A stretch of 64,000 nucleotides of DNA from assembly GCA_012064415.1 (NCBI GenBank), contig SSNU01000256.1:300336-364335 (forward strand), read 5' to 3'. The DNA is from Gyrodactylus bullatarudis (taxonomy: Eukaryota > Platyhelminthes > Monogenea > Gyrodactylidea > Gyrodactylidae). The notes below the pieces were generated by a model. The model worked only from the letters and a program-made list of their open reading frames with translations, ran no database searches and was not told where the DNA came from. Both the position numbers and the translations under genes were made by a program. The first letter of the stretch is position 1; each line of letters begins with the position of its first letter. Below, piece by piece: positions 49,601 through 55,433 of this stretch.

Positions 49601-52012
49601 TTTCAAATTAAGTTTTTGATTTTTACCTATCACACATGAGTAGAAACCCGACATGAATAATTTGAGTGATTAATATATAACCCAAACAGCTCTCTCAGAA
49701 ACTACTTTTTCCGATGCTTTTTGATTTTCTAGAAACGTCCTATTTAAACTCATTTCATCATGTTCAGATACAGTATTTTTTTCAAAGAATTCCCCTCAAT
49801 ATTATTATTATTCATTTTATAGAGTCGGAAATAACTACGCAAAATGAACTGATGATATAGGTTGAAGCCTCTCCACTCTAATGTGTGCAAGGCGCAAGCT
49901 TATTTTAGGATTTGGTATCAGACAAAAGTGTCATAACCTTATGCCAAACTCTGAAGTGCGCATCATAATGCTTTCATGTTAATCTTGTGTTAATTTATGA
50001 CAGTAGGAAAATATCATTAATTTCTTTGTAGATTAATTTTCTTTTCATTACTTAGTAAGGAATGTCGGTGATCTCTTAGATTTACACATTGGCTCCACTC
50101 TGTGACGATTGAGAGATCCCTATGCCAGATAAGCAATTTCAAGGATAAAAACGGAAAGATAACAATTCTATTACCACATAAATGACAGAATAAACGATAA
50201 TAAAAACTTTAGTTTGAATAATCATTGATAACGATTGGCAGAGTCGATAGATAAATACATCGGGTTTCATCTCCTACATATGATTTTATGAGCTTGAATT
50301 CCCAAGTAGAGTTGAAATTGCAAAACTAGCCGCAATAGAGTTTCATTTTAAAGTTTACCCTTTCGGTGCCATTTTCCAATTTTTTTGAACCTTCATAACT
50401 CTACCAGTTTGATAGGTTTCTGGATCAATTCAAGTTTAAATTGAAGCCCACAATGTTAACTTGTATTGGTAATATTTTTAGCCAAATAACTTGGTATTTT
50501 CATAGCTAAATTTTGGTTTTTATAAAAATTGTGAAATAGTCTCGGCACCGAAAGGGTTAAGAAATACATTTTTAAATAAAAATTTGATATTTTTACCGGA
50601 TAGTCAGGAAAAACTTTTGAGTCCCACGATGAAATCAGCGCATGAGTTGTTGAAATAAAAATTGAATTTGGCCAAAATTAGGACATTTTTGGAATTTCGA
50701 GGATGCACCAAATTTGGCCATGGGAATTGAGAAAATCTCGCAATTTTTTTTAGAGTTAGACCTCTAAATTTTCGACCATTGTCTTTTGTGATTATCGCAA
50801 AATTCAAACGGTTCAATTTTCAACGGTAATGACGAATTTCTGTGAAATTCTGCTGGCGACTTCGAATTCTTTGTCACAGTTATCAAAATTTTCTTAAATA
50901 TAAATCGACGAAAAAATTGTGTAATTTTGACCAAATTCAGTTTCTTCAGAATTTTTCTCATTTCATCATGGAATTCAAAACTCTAAGCCTGCCAAATTCT
51001 CATAATAAATTGCTTTTTAATAAATTATGAGATCCGGTGAAATATAAGCTTAATCACTAAATATTCCCTCGACTTCTAATTTCTCATCAGAAAATATTTT
51101 AGAAGAAGCTCGGCATTATTTTCCACAGAAAATAAAAAGTTTGAATTTCAAAAATGAAGATGAATTCTACAAAAAACTCATGTGAAGAAAGCAAAAGATT
51201 TTTAAGAAAAAATGGCATATTTCCAGATTTCCATTTTTTGCGACGCAGAAGTTTTGTTGATTCATCAGTTTAAATTTTAGAATTCCGAAAATTGATATTC
51301 AGAAAATCTTTCATTGTACTTATATTTTTTCAGGGTCGAAATCTGATTCAATAGTTTAAAATATATAAGCTCAAAAGGGATTTTTTCTTATCCTCATATT
51401 AATAAAAACGCAAAAAATGACCAATTTATTTATTTAAAGTATTTTTAAGGGTCTACTAATAAGTATATAATTTTCATTATTGCAAGACATAATTTAAAGC
51501 TTAAAACAACATAAACCTGTAAGCAGGTATAGAATACATTTTGAAATCTATTCTCATGTTAAATATTTCTAAATGGACATCATATCATTTCAATAACATA
51601 CCATATCGTAGATAAGGATAAGAGTTAATCCAAATTCAACTTCAACAACATGTGAGGCATTATAGACCGGCCTACTATGTCGATCGTAATTGTGAAAGAT
51701 GTGATTTATCAGCCTTTGCTCATCGGCTAGTTAGTTTTTAATCACACAGTGTAGTTGAAGATTGAGAGAGAAAAAGAAACAAATTTTAATATTTCGTAAA
51801 GCACTCACAAGCTGTGATATTTGTATGAGAGTTAATCCAAATTCTATAGTAACAGCATGAGATGCATTGAATACAGGACGTGAATGACTCTCATAGTTCA
51901 TGAATAATTTCTTAACCAGGACTTGTTCATCGGTTTTGACAATGTTACTCGCCATAACCATATTGAGGTATATTGGAAATATGAGAGTGAGAATGTGATA
52001 GTAGACAATCAT
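15717..52012 (-). CDS. Nicotinic acetylcholine receptor alpha subunit, alpha7-like, complete
   Basis: Ligand-gated cation channel subunit of the Cys-loop family, acting at the plasma membrane of neurons or muscle. Coding exons in transcript order: 51809-52012, 33700-33744, 31067-31176, 30813-31010, 29008-29086, 19164-19422, 15717-16618; phases agree at every junction, giving 598 residues. Visible features: signal peptide (1-21), NAS glycosylation site (49-51), loop D NVWIEQQW, loop [10 protein letters not shown], Cys-loop with 13 residues between C153 and C167, loop B GSWAYDD, loop C YPCCPFNY with vicinal cysteines 217-218 (alpha hallmark) and both flanking tyrosines, M1 (236-259), the GEK glutamate of cation channels, M2 (267-285), M3 (300-320), a long cytoplasmic loop and M4 (about 545-569). 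The 45- and 110-base exons match the ancient nAChR exon pattern. M1-M2 resemble the alpha7 group more than insect alpha1-4. Introns reach 18 kb and are full of transposons. Confidence 0.93.
17248..17610. mobile_element. TTAA-flanked piggyBac-like miniature element
   Basis: 363 bp bounded by TTAA on both sides (17244-17247, 17611-17614), with ends CCCTTTCAGGGTCC and GGACCTGAAAGGG forming imperfect terminal inverted repeats. TTAA duplication and CCC/GGG ends are the piggyBac signature. The 61-codon open frame inside is not recognisable. Confidence 0.72.
17655..17935 (-). pseudogene. Tc1/mariner-like transposase remnant
   Basis: On the minus strand, a helix-turn-helix segment readable as [19 protein letters not shown] is followed, after a frame change and stops, by [18 protein letters not shown]. 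The latter resembles the block around the second catalytic acidic residue of Tc1/mariner (DDE_3) transposases, which commonly read W..VIFSDE..F. In-frame TAA codons and the frame change mean it is dead. Ends and inverted repeats were not found. Confidence 0.6.
18330..18420 (+). mobile_element. Tail fragment of a hammerhead-SINE-related repeat
   Basis: Shares ACTAGCTT, AGATCT and GATGTGTGACTT(T/C)TCCGCATC with the reverse complement of 28250-28320, which lies directly downstream of a degenerate tRNA-like head and hammerhead. Here only the 3' part is recognisable. Confidence 0.5.
18760..19095. repeat. Dispersed A+T-rich repeat (family R4)
   Basis: The block with CGAACAACTCACGAGAGTAC, CCCACAATATCCCACGGAAA and CAGAAAAGTTGGTACTA recurs at 45470-45775 in the same orientation and at 39195-39505 and 49145-49585 inverted. 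Copies are 300-440 bp. The 49145 copy starts TCACTAGAGTAGGGTTGA and ends near CCTAGTGA, suggesting terminal inverted repeats. Non-coding. Confidence 0.65.
19164..19422 (-). CDS. nAChR exon with loop C, M1 and M2
   Basis: 259 bases, starts phase 0, ends phase 1 at a GTAAGT donor. Encodes [12 protein letters not shown] (vicinal cysteines of an alpha subunit), MRRRTVYY, M1, the PPDSGEK turn and M2 ([19 protein letters not shown]). The acceptor ATTTCAG lies just above 19422. Confidence 0.95.
19493..20178. mobile_element. TTAA-type element, 686 bp
   Basis: Left end CCCTTTCTATACCA preceded by TCAA; right end TGGTATCGAAAGGG followed by TTAA. Imperfect terminal inverted repeats and the same CCCTTTC start as the other TTAA elements. 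No coding capacity seen. Confidence 0.6.
20183..22235. other. nAChR intron, mostly unassigned
   Basis: Apart from a stretch at 20205-20340 shared with 36780-36900 (GAAGCAAGTTTTGAT and following), I see no gene or clear element here. Confidence 0.5.
22249..22375 (+). mobile_element. Degenerate second-type hammerhead repeat (copy beta-1)
   Basis: CTGATGA (22253-22259), then GATCCGGT, then GTAA where a hammerhead needs GAAA, then the near-palindrome around AAGCTT. The following 100 bases match 51055-51130 closely (CTCGACTT..TAATT, GAAGAAGCTC.GCATTAT), so the repeat extends beyond the ribozyme-like part. Core mutated, presumably inactive. Confidence 0.5.
22625..23315. mobile_element. Inverted-repeat element with internal motif array
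   Basis: Outer arms AGACTCCCTAGTTAGCTAGG (near 22650) and its complement CTAACTAGGGAGTCTCAAGA (near 23265), then CTAATGTTAGTC versus its complement at the outer ends. The right arm repeats variants of GATTCCCTAGGGATTCCTAA and GAGTTTCTAGATTCCCT several times, giving a tandem, partly palindromic block. About 690 bp, non-coding. Confidence 0.6.
24725..25512. mobile_element. Long foldback element (family R2), arms about 310 bp
   Basis: 24725-25045 is closely inverted at 25207-25512, with a unique centre of about 160 bp. Outer ends are AGCTAGTTGACATGAAGATG and its complement. Arm sequence (CCTACTCATGCTGCCCACTT; GATCAAAAATTGATTTTCAG) recurs in single or partial form at 27030-27400, 34255-34440, 52855-52945 and 56595-56880. 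Small open frames within the arms are by-products of the repeat. This looks like a non-autonomous foldback transposon. Confidence 0.75.
27030..27400 (-). repeat. Single-arm copy of family R2
   Basis: Matches one arm of the 24.7-25.5 kb foldback in the orientation of its right arm: GGGATTTTGGCGCCAAAT, AGCAGCATGAGTGTAATTCC, ATAGATTGCCAACTTCATAT. More diverged than the palindromic copy. Confidence 0.6.
28250..28470 (-). mobile_element. Degenerate tRNA-hammerhead SINE, second subfamily
   Basis: Read on the minus strand: a tRNA-like head with A-box-like TGGTTCAGTAGTG and B-box-like GGTTCGATT, then a stretch in which the hammerhead CUGANGA is eroded to AATAAGGA while GTC-loop-GGAC, GAAA and ACGCGT are kept. 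The tail (ACTAGCTT, GATGTGTGACTTCTCCGCAT) is different from the 31.8 and 35.7 kb units but shared with 18330-18420. So at least two tail types share one tRNA-hammerhead head. Confidence 0.6.
29008..29086 (-). CDS. nAChR exon between loops B and C
   Basis: 79 bases: one base plus 26 codons. Encodes [19 protein letters not shown] and then VTIENHT. NGEW is the conserved loop F-region block of alpha7-type subunits. Acceptor TTGATAG, donor GTAAGT. Confidence 0.92.
29209..29423 (-). mobile_element. piggyBac-like MITE, copy 1 (215 bp)
   Basis: Flanked by TTAA (29205-29208, 29424-29427). Ends CCCTTTCGTTGCCGA and TCGGCACCGAAAGGG. Nearly identical, in the opposite orientation, to 39896-40110 and 50358-50556. 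Confidence 0.82.
30003..30582 (+). mobile_element. piggyBac deletion derivative, 580 bp
   Basis: Exact TTAA on both sides (29999-30002, 30583-30586). Ends CTCTTAAAGTCCCACAG and CTGGGACTTAAAGGG are inverted. It keeps only the 3' end of a transposase frame (30044-30370). This identifies the TTAA miniature elements in the window as piggyBac relatives, since they share the CCCTT/AAGGG ends. Confidence 0.82.
30044..30370 (+). pseudogene. piggyBac transposase C-terminal fragment
   Basis: 108 codons. The end carries the cysteine-rich domain typical of piggyBac transposases: [20 protein letters not shown] followed by RNCFINFH, preceded by a basic linker and a VRFDEIGH block (family members have a comparable D.. 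.H block before the cysteines). The catalytic DDD domain is missing: the frame opens with an ATG only 40 bases inside the element, so the rest was deleted. The cysteine frame is undisrupted to its stop. Confidence 0.8.
30813..31010 (-). CDS. nAChR exon with the Cys-loop and loop B
   Basis: 198 bases, entered in phase 2 and left in phase 2. Encodes [19 protein letters not shown], the [11 protein letters not shown] start and C-to-C Cys-loop ([13 protein letters not shown] between the cysteines), then GSWAYDD with the loop B tryptophan. Acceptor AATCTAG, donor GTAAGT. Confidence 0.95.
31067..31176 (-). CDS. nAChR 110-base exon (loops D/A)
   Basis: Encodes [20 protein letters not shown] and then [16 protein letters not shown]. 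Length 110 equals the ancestral nAChR exon 4. Acceptor TTCACACAG, donor GTGGGT. Separated from the next exon by a 56-base intron. Confidence 0.95.
31800..32095 (-). mobile_element. tRNA-hammerhead SINE, left (minus) unit of inverted pair A
   Basis: Read on the minus strand: tRNA-like head starting near GGGGGTTCTGGCC, with D-arm GGTTAGAGGC, CCTCATA anticodon-loop-like segment and B box GGTTCGAATCC; then the hammerhead segment (31960-32002); then a tail of about 180 bases ending GGGTTTAATGTCTAAAAA. In this copy the core reads CUGACUA, i.e. the essential G8 is U, so cleavage should be lost. Nearly identical to the right unit over the tail. Confidence 0.85.
32140..32183 (-). mobile_element. 3'-end fragment of a third SINE unit
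   Basis: The reverse complement reads TTAGCTAGTAGGTTTAATG then TCTAAAAACAATGTAATTTC, which is the 3' end of the SINE. It abuts the truncated right unit directly, so pair A contains remains of at least three insertions or a complex rearrangement. Confidence 0.7.
32183..32443 (+). mobile_element. tRNA-hammerhead SINE, right (plus) unit of inverted pair A, intact ribozyme
   Basis: Begins within the tRNA-like head (the A box is missing; B box GGTTCGAATCC at 32188-32198), then the full hammerhead (32206-32248), then the tail GCCACCGTG...GACACTTGCTTATCCG...CTAGCGGGTTTAATG, ending near CTACTTTGTG. There is no poly(A) tail. It lies in the 2.5-kb intron between the 45-base and 110-base nAChR exons, antisense to the gene. 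Confidence 0.85.
32206..32248 (+). ncRNA. Type I hammerhead ribozyme, all core bases intact
   Basis: Stem I GGUGUA (32206-32211) pairs with UACAUC (32243-32248), six pairs with one G-U. Core CUGACGA (32212-32218). Stem II GUCC/GGAC closed by a UAAUAA loop (32219-32232). Core GAA plus A15.1 (32233-32236). Stem III is the self-complementary ACGCGU (32236-32241), too short for a stable hairpin loop but able to form six pairs between two molecules. Cleavage is predicted after A32242 (UA^U). This matches the minimal stem III hammerheads reported from Penelope-like retroelements and retrozymes, which act as dimers. Adjacent on the 5' side is the tRNA-like head. Confidence 0.85.
33121..33294. mobile_element. 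Short TTAA-type miniature element
   Basis: 174 bp. TTAA before (33117-33120), ends CCCTTATAGTCC and GGACTTAAGGG; the right TTAA has decayed to TATG. Related to 120-379 and, by its ends, to the piggyBac derivative at 30003. Confidence 0.6.
33700..33744 (-). CDS. nAChR 45-base exon (loop D start)
   Basis: Exactly 15 codons, [15 protein letters not shown], phase 0 on both sides; 45 bases is the ancestral nAChR exon 3 length. Acceptor TCATTTCAG, donor GTAAGT. Confidence 0.95.
35661..36195 (-). mobile_element. tRNA-hammerhead SINE, left (minus) unit of inverted pair B, with insertion
   Basis: Read on the minus strand: GGGGGTTGTGGCC head with TTGGTTAGAAGCG, a deletion of the anticodon-arm region, B box GGTTCGAATCC, then GGTGTAGTGACGAG with the first two core bases altered, stem II, GGAAC in place of GAAAC, and no stem III or stem I 3' strand. 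The tail is interrupted by a 264-bp insertion (35796-36059). The ribozyme is dead. Confidence 0.8.
35796..36059. mobile_element. 264-bp insertion inside the SINE tail
   Basis: The uninterrupted sequence is present in the partner unit (around 36340), so the junction can be read directly. The insert is flanked by the 8-base direct repeat AATAATAA (35788-35795 and 36060-36067). The right end AGGGCCCC (inverted) recalls the GGGCCTC-type ends at 46765. An 8-base duplication suggests hAT, but A+T-rich duplication bases make its length uncertain. Non-coding. Confidence 0.65.
36205..36485 (+). mobile_element. tRNA-hammerhead SINE, right (plus) unit of inverted pair B
   Basis: The best tRNA-like head in the window: TGGCCCACTGGTTAGAAGCG (D arm / A box), TTGCCTCACAACG (anticodon arm with CAC in loop position), GACCTGGGTTCGAATCCTGG (T arm / B box, 36254-36264). 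It continues into CUGACGA, GUCC-UAAUAA-GGAC, then GGAAC where GAAAC is needed, and lacks the stem III/stem I 3' strand (about 17 bases deleted compared with 32232-32262). The tail ends near TTTCTACATG. The head suggests origin from a tRNA, possibly tRNA-Val(CAC), by eye only. Confidence 0.82.
39195..39505 (-). repeat. Dispersed repeat R4, inverted copy
   Basis: Shares TTTCACGCTTTA.AAATATGCA, GTGAGTTG.TCGGAGAAAA and CAAATCGCCGC.CAATTTTC with 49145-49585. Non-coding. Confidence 0.55.
39896..40110 (+). mobile_element. piggyBac-like MITE, copy 2 (215 bp)
   Basis: TTAA before (39892-39895) and after (40111-40114), ends CCCTTTCGGTGCCGA and TCGGCACCGAAAGG(T). Same length as copy 1 and nearly identical throughout, which implies recent spread. 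Confidence 0.82.
43380..44240 (-). pseudogene. Transposon protein, C-terminal part (broken by frameshift)
   Basis: Frame from about 44240 to the TAG at 43380 reads [17 protein letters not shown], a zinc-ligand-like CHRCLFDSK with a following [70 protein letters not shown] and MLADYCW. This set of blocks marks a repeated protein found in many insect, other arthropod and cnidarian genomes (members have FIDSSKRSLKAVLLHNGN.., PPLHIKLGLMK.., SDE.GERFHQDI.. and MLADYCW). It is thought to be transposon-encoded; its biochemical role is not established to my knowledge. The family similarity continues upstream of the nearest ATG-like codon, so this is a downstream piece rather than a separate gene. Confidence 0.78.
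44248..44802 (-). pseudogene. Transposon protein, N-terminal part with CxxC zinc motifs
   Basis: 184 codons starting inside the inner inverted-repeat block. Contains [14 protein letters not shown] and [10 protein letters not shown] (two CxxC pairs about 45 residues apart, likely one zinc site), then a second C.FC pair, an acidic linker and a stop just before the C-terminal frame. The two frames lie in the same orientation, are offset by one base and together have the usual domain order, so a single-base change near 44255 probably broke one gene. Confidence 0.7.
45470..45775. repeat. Dispersed repeat R4, direct copy
   Basis: Same block order as 18760-19095 (CACGAGAGTACTTACTTT, CCCACAATGTCCCACGGAAA, ATTTCTATCAGGAAAATC) ending CCCTACCCTAGTG. 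Confidence 0.6.
45780..46292. repeat. Dispersed repeat R3, about 510 bp
   Basis: Ends TTGACATGAAAATGTGAATT and (inverted) TAATTGACACGAAGATGAGA. Internal blocks (AATCTGACCAAAATTAAG; AAATTCACCTGCAGAAGTTC; TCTGGAAGTTTAACTTTTTC) recur at 60455-60955 and in part at 50575-51000, 57505-57735 and 62090-62560. It shares its end sequence with the R2 foldback. Non-coding; short open frames inside are incidental. Confidence 0.65.
46765..47335. mobile_element. Possible hAT-like miniature element
   Basis: Starts TAGGGCCTCAAAAAAGTACTA and ends TTTTTTGGTGCTA, an imperfect inverted match. The start resembles the hAT element at 9305 (AGAGCCTCAAAAA) and 16684. No clear target duplication. Confidence 0.4.
49145..49585 (-). 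repeat. Dispersed repeat R4, longest copy
   Basis: Starts TCACTAGAGTAGGGTTGACA and ends near TCACTCTGGCCTAGTGA; blocks CCGTGTGATATTGTGGGAAA and GTGAGTTGTTCGGAGAAAAA match the other copies in inverse orientation. Confidence 0.6.
50358..50556 (+). mobile_element. piggyBac-like MITE, copy 3 (199 bp)
   Basis: Right TTAA at 50557-50560; left flank mutated to TTTA. Ends CCCTTTCGGTGCC and TCGGCACCGAAAGGG. Same interior as copies 1 and 2 with a short deletion near its left end. Confidence 0.8.
51023..51130 (+). mobile_element. Degenerate second-type hammerhead repeat (copy beta-2)
   Basis: Reads TTATGA where the core needs CUGANGA, then GATCCGGT, an intact GAAA, and the palindromic stem III region ATATAAGCTTAAT followed by CACT. 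The downstream sequence matches beta-1. Confidence 0.5.
51602..51726 (-). CDS. Duplicate, probably alternative, nAChR N-terminal exon
   Basis: 125 bases: two bases plus 41 codons, acceptor AACTAG, donor GTATGT in phase 0. Encodes [20 protein letters not shown] followed by [20 protein letters not shown] and M. It aligns without gaps to residues 28-68 of the first exon (DEQ.L....[21 protein letters not shown]), 25 of 41 identical. Its C-terminal IYDM joined to DEVNQVL resembles the usual alpha7 pattern better than the first copy does. It enters in phase 1, whereas the first exon leaves in phase 0, so including both would break the frame; they must be alternatives. A phase-1 donor-like site exists inside the first exon at 51949/51948, just after the signal peptide. 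No stop codon interrupts it, so it is likely functional. Confidence 0.82.
51809..52012 (-). CDS. nAChR first coding exon (signal peptide and N-terminal helix)
   Basis: 68 codons: hydrophobic signal peptide [20 protein letters not shown] (cleavage predicted after A21), then the N-terminal helix and first strands, ending [11 protein letters not shown] at a GTGAGT donor in phase 0. The ATG at 52012 is the only in-frame start with a signal sequence. An 82-base intron separates it from the duplicate exon. Confidence 0.92.
51948..51949 (-). promoter_or_regulatory. Candidate internal 5' splice site after the signal peptide
   Basis: The sequence GCGA/GTAACA would cut the first exon after base 64 (phase 1), exactly after the signal peptide, and would join in frame to the duplicate exon at 51726. 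The site is weak (C at position +5), so this is a hypothesis; a separate upstream signal-peptide exon is the alternative. Confidence 0.3.
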
Positions 52013-53343
52013 CCACTTTACTCCTCACCTCCTCGGTCATGAATGAATCTTGAGAGGTAGGGAAAAGGGATGTCTTGTTTACTATCTACAATCTGATTGG
52101 TTAATGGTAATCCTAATTTAAACACTTAGTAACTACAATTATTAATTTTTGATTCGTCCAACTACTTTAAAGTATATACATTAAATATATTTTTATTAAT
52201 AAATATTACTTACTTAATTTGTCATGATATCGTTTTGATTCTGAAAGACTTGGTTTATACGTGGCACATTGAATTAGTAAAGCAAGCTGGATCGTTAAAG
52301 CAAAGTGGAATCTCTAAAAAATAATAAACTCCTCATTAGTCAAAGGCTTGAAATTATTCTCTTATATGGATAAATACATCAGCTACATTAAACATTTGCC
52401 GATTAAAGTTTCAGTTAGAATTCAGTTCAATTCCCTTGACAATGAAATTTACTCCAATAATCCACAAATACTCCAGGTAACATGTCCTCCACCCATTCGA
52501 TCAAACTTGAAACATGAAAGGCCATGAGAAAGGCATACTATTAATTTATGATATGAAATAAATTATCTTTTTTCCCCTTAAAGACTATTCATAAATTTCC
52601 AATAAACATACACTTTTCTGTTATCCTAGATGTTTAGAACATTACATTTCAATCAAATTCATATTACTTTCTCTTGGGTATCAGGAGTATGAATGTCAAG
52701 TGTACCAGAAGCCAGGGAAAATTGATATGATATAAAAATACTTGTGGTCATAAAAACTAACGCACATAATTGGTGAGGCTATACTTGACAGAAAAAGTAT
52801 ACATCTATTACTACCACTACTCATGATTATACAACAATGAGGAGAATAGATAGAAGTTGATATAAAGTTGGGAATCCTTGATTTTTACGAAAATCTCAAT
52901 TTTTCATCAAGAAGACGAAGTATGAGGCACACTTTTACCATTCCAAGATAAAGAAAAGGGGTATTTGCAAAATTGGTGATTCGGGCCTTCCCATTTACAG
53001 ATATGGTGACAGTGGTAGGCCAGATTACATTTTTGGTTACTTTTATACATTGGATTTGAGGACCCCTAAAATTTAATTTACTTTTGTTTCCTTTTTGCAA
53101 TTGAAATTTCTAAATATTGCATTTATGGTCCCTTTTTCCTGTGTTGAAATATAATATAATAATTACAGTCATGGTTAGTCCTCCCTATGCTGAATGATAT
53201 TTATTTTGCAATTATGGTTAAAATCTTGTAAAATCTGTTAATGGTAGCGGATCAAGTTTTTTCATGAGTATTTTTATTTATGACTCCACTCTATTTGTAC
53301 TTGTCACTTCGGAATCAAAATTTGTAAGCTGCTGGTATTGTAA

Positions 53344-53502
53344 GAAGTATTTACGGGAAAAAACCCTACCAGTTTTGCATACGAAAGAGTGTTTAGTGTA
53401 GCTAGACGAACAATTCCATGGAACAGAGAATCAGTGGACTCTTCCACGGTTGAGAAAATATTATTTTCCAAGCTCAATGTGAATAAAATAACCGATTGGT
53501 AA
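53344..53502 (+). pseudogene. hAT transposase C-terminal remnant
   Basis: 53 in-frame codons ending in TAA: NPTSFAYERVFSVARRTIPW, then ESVDSSTVEKILFSKLN. This matches the dimerisation region of hAT transposases, whose members read P.TS...ERVFS.AG..........L....VEKL.FL. The frame is closed by a stop upstream and no further hAT domains are visible nearby, so it is a fragment. Confidence 0.68.
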
Positions 53503-54726
53503 TACACTTTTTATACTTGAACTCAATATCATGAAGATTGAACAATGAACATTATATAAATTTAAGCCTCAAAATTTGGATTTTTTAGATATTAAAAGAT
53601 TAAAAATAAAATAAACGTGTTAAAACTTGTACTAAGAGGGTAGTATTTCTCTGCCCCAAATATCGAGATGATATTGAAGAAACTCAATAATGATGAAACT
53701 CAATAAACCATCGGTATATTGATGGGGGCTCGGTATAGATTCGATGTATCGTCGTATCGAAAAATATCGAATATCGAAAGACCTGTATGGACACTGTCTA
53801 GCTCAAATTTAACCTAGTTCATCCCAAAAACTCTATATATAAACTCTTATGAAATTTGAAAAATACACTTGTAAAAATAGTAAATTCTCTAGCTTTTACC
53901 TGATGCTTTAATGTTTCGATATTCTGGCTAAATTTCGATAAGCTTATGATTCTAAATAATGTGGGATATAATTACAGTTCTCATCAGGAAGGGGAAATTA
54001 ATGTTGCAAAGTTGAACAAAAACTTGTGATATTACATACGAATTTTTTGTATAGAAAAAGTATTAGTTTGATCACAAACCAGGATGGGAATCAGAGTATA
54101 AATCTAACTTTACAATTCATACACCCACCTAATGGTTATTTTAGGATAATCTTTTATCTATACATGATTACAGCAATACAGTAGTCCTTGTATGTATCAT
54201 ACATATTATGTGGAAATGATTAACATTCCAATTACATACCCATACGTATATTAAATGACTCAAATACACAACTAATGATATATTAGACTTATATTGATAA
54301 TTTAAAATTAATCTTCAAGTATTTTAACCAAACATCGCTCCAAAATATGCTTCTATAATGAATTGAAATTATGAAAATTTTCAAATAAACGTTTTTTTAT
54401 CGAGAAGAGAAATTTTATTCTCAAATTTAAAATCTCAAAACAATTTTAAGTCATTTTGTTGAAAGAAATAATGTGAATTCAAAATAAAATCATGAAAAGA
54501 AACATTATAAAACGTTTTTTATTTAACAGTTTTATAATTTTTTAAATCTTATTACAGAAGCATAAATTTAGAGCGAAATTTGACGCGATGATGACTTAAA
54601 GATGAATTTTATCATCTCGATAGGCGATTTTAGTAATTTTGTAAAATTTCATCCAATCTTTCGGATAAACAGTAAAATTTTCGAAAATATATCATTATGA
54701 GCTACTTGTAACCAGATCTCTTAATT

Positions 54727-55433
54727 TTTAGGGAAATTTACTCTTATTTATCTCAGTTACAGTATAATAGACCAATGTTTTTTACACTTATACTGTAAGT
54801 CTTACAGTATCATTATTTATATTATTTTCTTCATCAGTATCAAAAGATGAAATAATTTCAGAAACAGTATACAATAGACCAACATATCCTTTCACTTTCA
54901 GTATCAATGATTATGAAAATTTACTGACACAGTATCATTTCACGTTATTTTTTTCCAATCTTAACTTGTCAATATCTTGAAATTTTACCATTAGTCATAT
55001 TAACTCCAGCTAACCAACTCAATAAAATTTGAAGCCATATTTTATTTGATAGATTTAAAAAAATTATATTCCTTTATACATTGTTTTAATACGAAATATT
55101 GTTTTGCTGCTTGAATTTCTGATTATCCATAAAGCTTTGTACGACTTTCTACAAAAGATTTTAATGTTAAAATTGCAAAATATTGTCAGGTTAAGATTTG
55201 AAAAATATTAGTAGTATGGTGAAAATCTTTTGAAAAAAATAACGTGAAATGATGCTGAAAGTGGAAGGATATATTGGTCTATTGTATACTGTTTCTGAAA
55301 TTATTTCATCTTTTGATACTGATGAAGAAAATAATATAAATAATGATACTGTAAGTGTAAAAAAACATTTATTATATTGAAATAAACGAAAATATACGAT
55401 ACTGCAAGAGTAAATTTCCCTAAAAATTTTAAC
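54727..55433. mobile_element. Long inverted-repeat element, arms about 210-260 bp
   Basis: 54727-54990 and 55220-55433 are inverted copies: outer end TTTTTAGGGAAATTTACTCT, inner blocks ACAGTATACAATAGACCAA and GATGAAATAATTTCAGAAAC. Arms are rich in ACAGTAT/ATACTGT words. The centre (54990-55220) is unique. Non-coding; candidate foldback or MITE. Confidence 0.75.

Larger units (their letters stand above)
33745..51601 (-). other. 18-kb nAChR intron, transposon sink
   Basis: Contains SINE pair B, two piggyBac-like MITEs, the 2.3-kb transposon nested in another element, and several copies of R2, R3 and R4. I found no further nAChR exon in it. Confidence 0.7.

Noticed and set aside
52885..53100. 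Minus-strand 71-codon open frame near the hAT remnant
   Set aside because: Considered as a BED-finger part of the hAT element, but it is on the opposite strand and has no cysteine-histidine pattern; the left part is an R2 fragment.
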